Origin: Candidatus Gerdarchaeota archaeon
GTDB taxonomy: Archaea; Asgardarchaeota; Heimdallarchaeia; JABLTI01
Length of the DNA: 12,469 nucleotides
Direction of reading: 5' to 3'
NCBI GenBank assembly: GCA_016839405.1
Contig: JAEOUJ010000077.1
Span: 1 to 12,469, forward strand
The position numbers and the translations under genes were made by a program. The notes below the pieces were generated by a model. That model was not told the DNA's origin. It searched no databases and worked only from the letters and a program-made list of their open reading frames with translations. How positions within the stretch are numbered: the stretch's first letter is position 1; each line of letters starts with the position of its first letter. Positions 5,995 through 12,469 of this stretch are shown piece after piece.

Positions 5995-6456
5995 CTAGTC
6001 TTCTTCCGGCAAATCTGGGATTATAAGATTTTCATCAAAATCTTCATCATAATCTGGAAGATATTTATCTCCTGGTGGTAATAATTCAGGATGTTTAGCT
6101 AAAATTCGTTCGATTTTCTGAGCAATAAACACTAGAGTAATTGCTTGTGAAACATATGCTTCTCCTTCTAATACAGCCATCACCAAAGCATTTTGGCCTG
6201 CACTAACAGCAACAATGTGTTTATCTCCAGGGACATTAATTTGAATGTCTCTTATTCCCTCTAATTTTAGTAAATCAGAAACATATTCAGAAATATGAAC
6301 AATCCCCGAAGCTGCTGCACTTAGAGCTTCTTTAATATCTTCAGAATCATCTGGAGAAAATGTTTGAATCGGAATTCCTGATCTTGATGCAACAACGATT
6401 GTATTTACACCTGTCGTATTTGAGAAATCGGACAGGATAGTTTCTATATCTTCCAT
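5995..6456 (-). CDS. Roadblock/LC7 domain protein (MglB-like)
   Basis: 153 aa. Roadblock/LC7 proteins are small alpha/beta dimers that bind or regulate small Ras-like GTPases (MglB acts on MglA; LAMTOR proteins act on Rag GTPases). Residues 1-120 form one complete domain: helix MEDIETILSDFSNTTGV, strand NTIVVASRSGIPIQTF, a long helix EALSAAASGIVHISEYVSDL, strands around IRDIQINVPGDKHIVAVSAG, and NALVMAVLEGEAYVSQAITL. The last 25 residues are strongly acidic (DYDEDFDE, then DLPEED) and probably disordered. No GTPase gene is adjacent within the window, so its partner is unknown. GGGTG four to five bases before the ATG can serve as a Shine-Dalgarno site. It lies 90 bp downstream of the phosphodiesterase gene on the same strand. 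Confidence 0.85.
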   Translation of the reverse strand: MEDIETILSDFSNTTGVNTIVVASRSGIPIQTFSPDDSEDIKEALSAAASGIVHISEYVSDLLKLEGIRDIQINVPGDKHIVAVSAGQNALVMAVLEGEAYVSQAITLVFIAQKIERILAKHPELLPPGDKYLPDYDEDFDENLIIPDLPEED

Positions 6457-6508
6457 TTTACACCCATCTTAATGAAAGCTGTTTAAGATTATTTATTTTA
6501 CTGTTAAT

Positions 6509-6518
6509 CATTTATAGT
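6509..6518 (-). promoter_or_regulatory. Possible TATA box for the Roadblock gene
   Basis: CTATAAATGA on the minus strand lies in the 90-bp gap after the phosphodiesterase gene, about 57 bp before the ATG. A second A/T-rich candidate (GTAAAATAAATA, about 6490-6501) is closer. Either would allow transcription separate from the upstream gene. Confidence 0.3.
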
Positions 6519-6546
6519 GCTTTTTTGGCATTTTAAGTTTCTCTTT

Positions 6547-7266
6547 TTAAAGCTTTTTTTTTGGTATTTTTACTTCAAAAGCATGAAAAATTACTTTTGG
6601 ATTATTTGTTATTATTGAATCAATATTCAATTTAGCTAATTTAATTGCCTTTCTTGGATTATCAACTGTCCAAGTTCTTATTGATAAATTAAGCAAGTTT
6701 GCTTTTTCAACTAAATTCTTTTTTATTAAATTCTTTCTTGGATGAATTCCATCTATTTTGATTGTGTTTTTCAAATGCTCGAGATTTGATTTGTTAATTG
6801 AATAAATATAAGCTGTTTGAATTTTAGGATCAATTTCTTTGATTTTTTTAATTGCAGGAATTTTAAAAGAAGATATAATTGCTTTTTCAATTAAATTAAA
6901 TTCATTTAAGAGTTCAACTAATTGTTTTTCTAATCCTAATTCTTTTATTTCTATATTTAACAAGTATTTCTTTCCAAATTCTCTCAAGACTTCCTTGAGT
7001 AAAGGTATTTTTTCACCTAATCCAAAATCAAATTGAAGTAATTCTTCAAATGTATGTTCTTTTACTAATCCAAAACCATTTGAAGTTCTATTTATGGTAT
7101 CGTCATGAATTACAACAATTTCATTATCAGCTGATAAACGTATATCGAATTCAATCCCATTTGCTCCATCATTGAAAGCACGCTTGAAAGCTCTCATAGT
7201 ATTTTCAGGTTCTATTGCTGATGCTCCTCTATGCCCATATATTTTTGGAAATATCATTTTAATCAT
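6547..7266 (-). CDS. ugpQ: Glycerophosphodiester phosphodiesterase
   Basis: 239 aa from the ATG at 7266; a GTG one codon upstream and an ATG at 7257 are alternatives. GDPD enzymes hydrolyse glycerophosphodiesters to glycerol-3-phosphate (or glycerol-1-phosphate) and an alcohol, using a divalent metal in a TIM barrel. All hallmark residues are present: YGHRGASAIEPENT with catalytic His12 and Arg13, metal-binding Glu39 and Asp41 in GIEFDIRLS, VVIHDDTINRTSNG with the second catalytic His54, and NIEIKE with Glu106 and Lys108. RTWTVDNP near 197 is the usual late strand. Length is normal for the cytosolic form. There is no signal peptide, so it acts in the cytoplasm, probably in turnover of lipid head groups. 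The lysine-rich end VKIPKKKL is unremarkable. It is divergent from the polyprenyl synthase gene. The symbol ugpQ is by analogy only. Confidence 0.88.
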   Translation of the reverse strand: MIKMIFPKIYGHRGASAIEPENTMRAFKRAFNDGANGIEFDIRLSADNEIVVIHDDTINRTSNGFGLVKEHTFEELLQFDFGLGEKIPLLKEVLREFGKKYLLNIEIKELGLEKQLVELLNEFNLIEKAIISSFKIPAIKKIKEIDPKIQTAYIYSINKSNLEHLKNTIKIDGIHPRKNLIKKNLVEKANLLNLSIRTWTVDNPRKAIKLAKLNIDSIITNNPKVIFHAFEVKIPKKKL

Positions 7267-7298
7267 CACAATTAATCATGAATAATTGTAAAATTGCC

Positions 7299-7307
7299 TA
7301 TTTATTG
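7299..7307 (-). promoter_or_regulatory. Possible TATA box for the phosphodiesterase gene
   Basis: CAATAAATA on the minus strand is centred about 37 bp before the ATG at 7266, giving a predicted transcript start near 7276 and a leader of about ten bases. The match to a TATA element is modest. Confidence 0.3.
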
Positions 7308-7336
7308 AATTTATTTTAATCATATGAGGAATAGAT

Positions 7337-7347
7337 AAAAATATATT
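7337..7347 (+). promoter_or_regulatory. TATA box; leaderless start of the polyprenyl synthase gene
   Basis: AAAAATATATT is centred about 31 bp before the ATG at 7373, placing transcription within a few bases of the start codon. No Shine-Dalgarno site is present, as expected for a leaderless transcript. Confidence 0.5.
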
Positions 7348-7372
7348 TCTTCAATTTAATACAAAAGACATT

Positions 7373-8452
7373 ATGGAAATAAGTGATGCTCTAAATAAAA
7401 TAATCGAAATAGTTCAAAAAGAACTTGAAAATCTATTTGTTGCTAATGGTATTAAAAGAAATCAACTTGGTGCATTTAGTGAATTGTTCTACAATGAATT
7501 TGATGATTATTTAACAAATGCTGGTAAACGCGTCCGACCTTTTCTTACAATTAATGCTTTTGATGCTGTTGGTGGTGATCATTCCACGGGAAACATCATT
7601 AGAGCTTCCTTAGCTATTGAATTATTACATAATGGTTCACTTTTACATGATGATGTCATTGATAAAGATGAAACAAGACGAGGAAAACCAGCTTTTCACG
7701 TAGTATTTCGTGATATATACAACAAAAAGAGAAAAGAGAAAAGAAATCGTGCTGTTGATTTTGGGGAAGCAATGTCCATTTTTGCAGGAGATTTGTGTTT
7801 CCCTTATGCCATTGAAAGTATAATTCAAAGTGGATTTCCAGAAAGACTTAGAATAAAAGCACTCCAATCATTTACCCAAGCCTTTAGAGAAGTCATTGAT
7901 GGAGTTATTATTGAAACTGGGGATGCTCTACTACATGATGGGAATGAATCCACTTATAAAAAAATGATTTCACTAAAAACTGGAGCATTGATTCGTAAAG
8001 CAATTGAGATTGGAGCAATATTGGGAAATGGTACTCTAGAACAAATAGAGGCATTAGTAAATTATTGTAATGGTATTGGTTCTTCATTTCAAATACAAGA
8101 TGATATTTTAGGTATATTTGGTGATCCCGAAGAATTGGGCAAACCAGTTGGGGGAGATATAAGAGAAAATAAACAAACAATTCTAAGAATACATGCAATG
8201 AAAAATGGTTCCAAAGAACAAGTTAAACGATTAGAAGAATTAATGGGTAAAGAAGATATTACAGATGAAGAGATTAAAGAAGTGCAAAAGATTTTCAAAG
8301 AAACTGGTGCTGTAGATTATGCTTATCAAATGATAAAAAAATCTACTGATGAAGCTATAAGTGCTTTGGATAAAGCAGTACCTACATTAAAAGAAAAACC
8401 AAAAACAAATTTCATTGCTTTAGCGAAATATTTAGAATCAAGGAAAAAATGA
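7373..8452 (+). CDS. idsA: Trans-isoprenyl diphosphate synthase (GGPP or longer-chain polyprenyl synthase)
   Basis: 359 aa. The enzyme condenses isopentenyl diphosphate onto allylic primers in the cytoplasm, supplying chains for archaeal ether lipids or quinones. The substrate-binding GKRVRP is at 51-56. The first Asp-rich motif is DDVID at 93-97, followed by RRGKP. The second is DDILGIFGD at 243-251, followed by GKPVGGDIRENK, including the conserved Lys. The fifth residue before the first motif is Gly88 (ELLHNGSLLHDD). Short-chain enzymes usually have a bulky aromatic there, so a product longer than farnesyl is expected and one longer than C20 is possible. Residues 111-130 form a lysine/arginine-rich insert (FRDIYNKKRKEKRNR) of the kind seen in some archaeal members. 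Since no second copy is visible, assignment to GGPP synthase for membrane lipids is reasonable but not certain. Confidence 0.88.
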   Translation: MEISDALNKIIEIVQKELENLFVANGIKRNQLGAFSELFYNEFDDYLTNAGKRVRPFLTINAFDAVGGDHSTGNIIRASLAIELLHNGSLLHDDVIDKDETRRGKPAFHVVFRDIYNKKRKEKRNRAVDFGEAMSIFAGDLCFPYAIESIIQSGFPERLRIKALQSFTQAFREVIDGVIIETGDALLHDGNESTYKKMISLKTGALIRKAIEIGAILGNGTLEQIEALVNYCNGIGSSFQIQDDILGIFGDPEELGKPVGGDIRENKQTILRIHAMKNGSKEQVKRLEELMGKEDITDEEIKEVQKIFKETGAVDYAYQMIKKSTDEAISALDKAVPTLKEKPKTNFIALAKYLESRKK

Positions 8453-8475
8453 TTTTACTTTTTTAATTAATTTTT
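8453..8475 (+). terminator. T-rich tract after the polyprenyl synthase gene
   Basis: TTTTACTTTTTTAATTAATT and further T residues follow the TGA directly, with runs of four to six T on the coding strand. This is the expected form of an archaeal terminator. Confidence 0.4.
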
Positions 8476-8488
8476 AACAAAATTTTAG

Positions 8489-8498
8489 TTTATATATT
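8489..8498 (+). promoter_or_regulatory. TATA box for the small hypothetical gene
   Basis: TTTATATATT is a strong TATA match centred near 8494, predicting transcription from about 8521. It allows either the TTG at 8531 or the ATG at 8549 as start and suggests the gene has its own promoter rather than depending on the polyprenyl synthase transcript. Confidence 0.45.
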
Positions 8499-8548
8499 GA
8501 AAATTCTAACATTTTTACAAGCAATAGGTTTTGGGTTTGAGAAGTTCG

Positions 8549-8896
8549 ATGAACGAGAAGGTTATGAAAAAATCTCTTAAAAAGAAATCCAATGAAGATG
8601 AAGAGTTTAAGGAGAATGAAATTAGGTCTAATCTTCGATATTGTTGGCAAAGAGCAATGGCTTATGCATTGGAATATAAACCAACAATCCAAGAAGTGAA
8701 AGAAGAACTTGAAGGATCATTTCTAGCATTTATTCCAATAAATAATTCTAATAGACGAGAATACCAACTAATTATAAGTCAAGTATTCAATAAAATTCTG
8801 GGAAAATTATTCACATCAAAAGATGTTACAAATATCGATTTTGAAAATGAGTTTATTGAATTAGCAATTAGGCAAATTAAAAATTTATTAAATTAA
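8549..8896 (+). CDS. Small hypothetical protein, unknown function
   Basis: 115 aa from the ATG at 8549; a TTG at 8531 would add six residues. The first 30 residues are highly charged (KKSLKKKSNEDEEFKENE) and probably disordered. The rest looks mostly helical: LRYCWQRAMAYALEY, TIQEVKEELEGSFLAFI, YQLIISQVFNKILGKLF and FENEFIELAIRQIKNLLN. No cysteine pair, membrane segment, signal peptide or nucleotide-binding motif is present. I do not recognise the family. It lies between the polyprenyl synthase and the SDR gene on the same strand, with gaps of about 96 and 66-81 bp; no functional link is implied. The continuous frame, TATA box and typical codon use support a real gene. Confidence 0.6.
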   Translation: MNEKVMKKSLKKKSNEDEEFKENEIRSNLRYCWQRAMAYALEYKPTIQEVKEELEGSFLAFIPINNSNRREYQLIISQVFNKILGKLFTSKDVTNIDFENEFIELAIRQIKNLLN

Positions 8897-8977
8897 TCTT
8901 CATTAGAAAATTCAGAAAAATTGTTTTAAATCCATTAACGATTTACCAAATAAAAGAAATTATTGGAAGTCATTATT

Positions 8978-9994
8978 TTGGATGTTTTAGTTATAGGTGG
9001 TAGTCGCTTTAGTGGTAGAAAAATCATTGAAATATTGGTTGAAAGAGAACACTCTGTAACAGTTTTAAATAGAGGAAAATCGGAAAAAATTCTTCCATCC
9101 TTTTATGAGCAGAAAGAATATAATTACCCGAAAAATGTTAGGATAATTCAAGCTGATAGAACTAATGAGAAAGAATTTTCAGCAGCACTTAAAGGAAATA
9201 ATTACTCGGCAATTATAGATACTTGTGCATTTAATGAAAATGATATTCAAAATGTATTAAATATTTCATCGGATAAATTAGAAAATTATGTTTTTATCAG
9301 TACTGCTAGTGTTTATGATGAGGAAAAAATAAACATCTTACCAATTAAGGAAAATGATCCTATTGGTTCAGAAGCTGATGATTGTCCAGTACCATATAGC
9401 AGAGATAAACGACGAGCTGAAAATCTATTAATGAAAAATTATAAGGAAAATAATTATCCCATTACTATAATTAGACCAACGTATATCTACGGACCAAATA
9501 ATCCAATGTATCGAGAATATTATTTTTTTGACAGAATCATGGATGAAAAACCAATCTATATGCCAGGTGAAGGAGAATATTTAATTGATTTTGCTTTTGC
9601 AAGAGATGTTGCTTGGTTAGTTACTACACCATTAGAAAACAAAAAAGCAATTGGTCAAAGCTATAATGCAACTGGAGGAGAAGCAATTACTTTAAATAAC
9701 TATGTTAAAATTGTAAGTGAAATTGTAGGTAAAAAAGCTGAAGTTATACATTATGATCCAAAAATTCTAGAAAAGGATGAAATGAAACCTGAAAATTGGA
9801 ATCAGATGTTCCCATTTTCCTTTAACATGCATTTCTTTCTTAGTAAAGAAAAAGCAGTAAAGGATTTAGAATATGAACCAATAAAATTCAAAGAAGGATT
9901 AAAACAAACTTATGATTGGTATCAAAAGAATAGGAATTATGATTGGAAAGGTGATTATACTTTAGATAAGAAAATTGCTAAGGAAATTAATTAA
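8978..9994 (+). CDS. CSP41-like extended SDR (NAD-dependent epimerase/dehydratase family)
   Basis: 338 aa from the TTG at 8978, which gives the canonical opening MDVLVIGGSRFSG and has GGAAGT seven bases upstream; a TTG at 8963 would add five residues. The Rossmann dinucleotide site is GGSRFSG (7-13), with R in place of the middle glycine of GxxGxxG, as in the CSP41/atypical SDR group. RGK after the second strand (VTVLNRGK) suggests NADP(H) or NAD(H) binding through a basic residue. Further hallmarks are IDTCAF, YVFISTASVY (104-113), the YxxxK pair in YSRDK (140-144), IRPTYIYGP and DFAFARDVA. Members act on nucleotide sugars or are structurally related RNA-associated proteins in plastids; the substrate cannot be read from sequence. 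No sugar-pathway neighbours are present. Confidence 0.82.
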   Translation: MDVLVIGGSRFSGRKIIEILVEREHSVTVLNRGKSEKILPSFYEQKEYNYPKNVRIIQADRTNEKEFSAALKGNNYSAIIDTCAFNENDIQNVLNISSDKLENYVFISTASVYDEEKINILPIKENDPIGSEADDCPVPYSRDKRRAENLLMKNYKENNYPITIIRPTYIYGPNNPMYREYYFFDRIMDEKPIYMPGEGEYLIDFAFARDVAWLVTTPLENKKAIGQSYNATGGEAITLNNYVKIVSEIVGKKAEVIHYDPKILEKDEMKPENWNQMFPFSFNMHFFLSKEKAVKDLEYEPIKFKEGLKQTYDWYQKNRNYDWKGDYTLDKKIAKEIN

Positions 9995-10010
9995 CATAAT
10001 ATTAATTACA

Positions 10011-10019
10011 TATTATAAA
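10011..10019 (+). promoter_or_regulatory. TATA box for the PCMT gene
   Basis: TATTATAAA is centred near 10015, predicting transcription from about 10042. That lies downstream of the TTG at 10034 and so favours the ATG at 10061 as the start. Confidence 0.4.
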
Positions 10020-10060
10020 AAATAAACAAAAAATTGATTTTAGAGAAAAACAATAATAGA

Positions 10061-10762
10061 ATGATTAAAGTGATAAATGATGAGAAATTAAAGGAAAGGA
10101 AAGAGGAGTTAATAGCAAATTATGTGAGAAATGGATATTTAAAATCTGAAGAGGTAATAAGAGCATTTAGAATTGTACCAAGAGAATTTTTTATTGGATC
10201 AAATCCAAAAAGATATGCTTATCTAGATAGACCTTTAGGAATTTTAGGAAATCAAACTATTAGTGCGCCACATATGGTTGCAATGATGGTTAGTAAAGAT
10301 GTATTAGATTTACAAGTGGGAGATAAATGCTTAGAGGTTGGTGGAGGATCAGGTTATCATGCTGCGGTTATTGCTGAAATTATTGCTCCCACAAGCACTG
10401 ATAAAAGTAAATGGGGTCATATTTACACAATTGAAAGAATAAAAGAATTAGTTGATTTTGCAGAGAATAATCTAAAGGCTTCTGGTTACGATGATCGTGT
10501 AACAGTTATTCATGGTGATGGTTCTCTTGGATATGAACAAGAAGCTCCTTATGATAAAATAACAGTTGCTTGCGCTGCACCTGAAATTCCTCCTCCTTTA
10601 ATAGATCAGCTAAAACCAGGTGGGAGATTAGTTATTCCGGTTGGTGGTAGAGGGTATTATCAAGAATTAAAAGTAGTTTATAAGGAAAATGATGGTACTA
10701 TTAAAATTAGGAATAAATGTGGTGTAGCATTTGTACCACTTATTGGAAAATATGGTTACTAA
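10061..10762 (+). CDS. pcm: Protein-L-isoaspartate O-methyltransferase
   Basis: 233 aa from the ATG at 10061; a TTG at 10034 would add nine residues but lies upstream of the predicted transcript start. The enzyme uses S-adenosylmethionine to methylate L-isoaspartyl residues and so starts repair of aged proteins in the cytoplasm. Signature segments are VPREFF (39-44), NQTISAPHMVAMM (64-76; many relatives have NQTIS.P), the AdoMet motif LEVGGGSGYHAAV (91-103), the acidic end of the second strand in IYTIERI, VIHGDGSLGY (149-158), DKITVACAAPEIPPPL and LKPGGRLVIPVG. Cys171 in VACAAPEIP and the extra Gly in GGGSGY are minor variants of the family consensus. Length is normal. Its TAA at 10760-10762 touches the stop of the DP2 gene on the other strand. 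Confidence 0.93.
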   Translation: MIKVINDEKLKERKEELIANYVRNGYLKSEEVIRAFRIVPREFFIGSNPKRYAYLDRPLGILGNQTISAPHMVAMMVSKDVLDLQVGDKCLEVGGGSGYHAAVIAEIIAPTSTDKSKWGHIYTIERIKELVDFAENNLKASGYDDRVTVIHGDGSLGYEQEAPYDKITVACAAPEIPPPLIDQLKPGGRLVIPVGGRGYYQELKVVYKENDGTIKIRNKCGVAFVPLIGKYGY

Positions 10763-12469
10763 TTATGAACTTGGACTGGAAAAGAATTCTGTTAAGCTTC
10801 TTTGCATTTCTTCTTCTTTTATAAAATATTCATCAATTGATTCATTAAACAATTGTAATCGTTGTTTGATATAGATTGATAAATCATAATCTTTAATCAA
10901 TTTTTGTGCTAAATCAAAATATTTCGTAACAGTTTTTTTATGAACAGTTAGTAATAATTTACCTCCATCAGAACATTTTGTGCATTTACCAGTTAATGGG
11001 ATTCGTCGATATTTCGTATTGCATTTTATACATCTAAATGTTTGAGTACCAAAAGCTCGTAAACAACCAATCATATCCTTAAAGAAATGTCTGTTTAATA
11101 TTCTTTCAGCAACATCTTCTGGTTCAACTGCACGAATTAATTTTGCTACTTCTAATTGTGATTCTAATTTTTCAGCCATTGTTCCTTTTTTATAAGAAGT
11201 ACTTGCAGGACCAGTATTAATGCAAGAAGTTTCATGTGTATAATAGAAGTTTTCAAATTGCTCTGGTGTTTCCAATCGATTAGCAATTAAATCGATTATT
11301 TGAGCTATTTTCTTAGAATCAATGAAATTGAATGATTGTTCATAGAATTCTAGTGGATAACGACGAGTGCAATCAACTGCATGTGATTCATCATCAACTT
11401 CCATAGGATTTAGAATTATGCCTAATGTTAAAGGTGCATCCATTGATCCACCTCGAGTAATTGGTAGAAAATGTTTTGAAAAATCTAAAAATCCTTCCAA
11501 CATTAAAATAACTGCATCTTCATCTCCATCACAATTTCTTCTTTTTGCTGCATGCCAATAAGGATGTGCCAAATTACCTTTAACTGAAGTAAACCCAATT
11601 ATTCGACCAGTAATTCCAGAAGAAGTATGAGGAGCTATTCCAATAACTAAATGCCCTATTAAATCGGTTATTCTTTTTATGTTATAGAATCTTGGTAGAT
11701 CATATACTGTTTCCAATAAATCATCAACATACCTTGAAACTCGTACTAGAAATTCACCATTATCTAAGTTCAAAACAACATCTTGTATTTTTAATTCCAA
11801 TATCTGATCTTCATTTGTTAATGGTTTTCCATTAATATCTTTTTTATAACCTAACTCGAGTAACTGCTCAATGGTGGCACTTACTTCTTTAGGCTTGAAA
11901 TGCATTAAAGGTATATCAGTAGAATCAAATCTTGTTGTTCCATCTTTGTAAACGTAAAGCTCATGTCGAGCTCTTAAAAATCCCTTTTCAAGAATTTCAG
12001 GAATTTTGCTCTTATTCATTAATTTCTTGACACCTTTTATCTCAGAAGATAAATTATTGCCAAGCTTTTTCTTCACTCGAGAAATTTCATCATCCAAATT
12101 AACCATACGAGTATTATATGAAACAGTTGGTCTATTACATATTTCACAAAAATTCTCTGTAGATTCTTTACCACAAGTTGGACAACTTAATGAATCTACT
12201 ACTGCTTCTTGGCATTTTGGACAATGTGATAAATGAGTTAAAATATTGCAATTTGGGCATTCTTTTTGGATTACAGTTACTTCTATTTCTTTCTTTTTAG
12301 CAGCTTCTAAAATAAGTCGTCTATTGCCTTTTCCTTCTTCTTCAATAGGAAATAATGAATGGACTTTGACAGACATCACACGTTGTTTAGCTTTTTCTGG
12401 TCTGCCCATTCTCGCACCTGAATAGATTGGTATTTTCATTTTAATTTCAAAAGGTACAAGATACTCAAA
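10763..12469 (-). CDS. polC: DNA polymerase D large subunit DP2, C-terminal part (5' end outside window)
   Basis: The frame is open to the window edge, 10 codons beyond the Met at 12439, so the N-terminal half is missing; whole DP2 proteins are about 1,100-1,300 aa and 568 are visible. DP2 is the catalytic subunit of the archaeal replicative polymerase, acting with the DP1 exonuclease and PCNA. Counting from that Met: RMGRPEKAK at 10-18, zinc clusters CPNC...CPKC (61-76), CPTC...CEIC (86-101) and CIKC...CTKC (470-489), HELYVYKDGTTRFD near 159-172, IAPHTSSGITGRIIGFT at 268-284, and AHPYWHAAKRRNCDGDED at 291-308. Asn302 and Asp304 match the catalytic Asn and Asp of Pyrococcus DP2. The tail QRSLTEFF (546-553) is a perfect PCNA-binding PIP box (QxxLxxFF). 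The visible conserved stretch is uninterrupted, so it holds no intein. Confidence 0.96.
   Translation of the reverse strand, partial: FEYLVPFEIKMKIPIYSGARMGRPEKAKQRVMSVKVHSLFPIEEEGKGNRRLILEAAKKKEIEVTVIQKECPNCNILTHLSHCPKCQEAVVDSLSCPTCGKESTENFCEICNRPTVSYNTRMVNLDDEISRVKKKLGNNLSSEIKGVKKLMNKSKIPEILEKGFLRARHELYVYKDGTTRFDSTDIPLMHFKPKEVSATIEQLLELGYKKDINGKPLTNEDQILELKIQDVVLNLDNGEFLVRVSRYVDDLLETVYDLPRFYNIKRITDLIGHLVIGIAPHTSSGITGRIIGFTSVKGNLAHPYWHAAKRRNCDGDEDAVILMLEGFLDFSKHFLPITRGGSMDAPLTLGIILNPMEVDDESHAVDCTRRYPLEFYEQSFNFIDSKKIAQIIDLIANRLETPEQFENFYYTHETSCINTGPASTSYKKGTMAEKLESQLEVAKLIRAVEPEDVAERILNRHFFKDMIGCLRAFGTQTFRCIKCNTKYRRIPLTGKCTKCSDGGKLLLTVHKKTVTKYFDLAQKLIKDYDLSIYIKQRLQLFNESIDEYFIKEEEMQRSLTEFFSSPSS

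Noticed and set aside
7643..8298. Antisense open frames across the polyprenyl synthase gene
   Set aside because: They lie opposite a well-conserved gene, have no family features or start signals, and are expected in AT-rich coding sequence.
11480..11640. An intein or insertion in the DP2 catalytic region
   Set aside because: The conserved APHTSSGITGRIIGFT and AHPYWHAAKRRNCDGDED stretches run on without interruption and no splicing motifs are seen.
10763..12439. DP2 as a complete, split or N-terminally truncated gene starting at the Met at 12439
   Set aside because: The frame stays open through ten further codons to the window edge with no promoter or Shine-Dalgarno site in view. The window boundary, not a gene split, is the simplest reason for the missing N-terminal half.

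Overview
The window is very AT-rich and reads as a piece of an archaeal chromosome. The main evidence is the C-terminal part of the large subunit (DP2) of DNA polymerase D, an enzyme known only from archaea. Support comes from a RibL-type FAD synthase, a TRAX/translin-family protein, a trans-polyprenyl diphosphate synthase, archaeal-type TATA boxes 25-30 bp upstream of several genes, and a mixture of leaderless and Shine-Dalgarno-led starts, some using TTG. An orphan Roadblock/LC7 protein, the translin-family protein, the low GC and the membrane-anchored surface proteins fit an Asgard (Promethearchaeota/Lokiarchaeia-like) genome. That placement is inference; no rRNA or other phylogenetic marker is complete here.

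Layout, left to right. Positions 1-2116 hold two surface proteins that converge on a small hairpin: the 3' end of a C-terminally anchored extracellular protein (+) and a secreted, membrane-anchored protein with a Vps62/DUF946-like pattern (-). Positions 2295-3300 (+) hold a 74-aa zinc-ribbon protein and a RibL-like nucleotidyltransferase. Positions 3331-5472 (-) hold a TRAX-like putative RNase followed by a 446-aa protein that I read as a highly diverged RNase HII with three of its four catalytic acids replaced. Divergent from these is a small eight-cysteine protein (5667-5957, +). Positions 5995-7266 (-) hold a glycerophosphodiester phosphodiesterase and then a Roadblock/LC7 protein. Positions 7373-10762 (+) hold a polyprenyl diphosphate synthase, a small unknown protein, a CSP41-like extended SDR and a protein-L-isoaspartate methyltransferase. 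The last gene abuts, stop to stop, the DP2 gene (-), whose 5' part lies outside the window.

Functionally this is mostly housekeeping: flavin synthesis, isoprenoid and lipid metabolism, protein repair and replication. The most unusual part is 3331-5957, where a catalytically degenerate RNase HII relative sits downstream of a TRAX-like RNase that keeps all four active-site acids, with a small cysteine-rich protein divergent from them across a promoter region containing a repeated 13-bp element. Whether these three act together is a guess from position only. No tRNA, rRNA, CRISPR array, insertion sequence or prophage gene was recognised. No intergenic stretch exceeds 300 bp.
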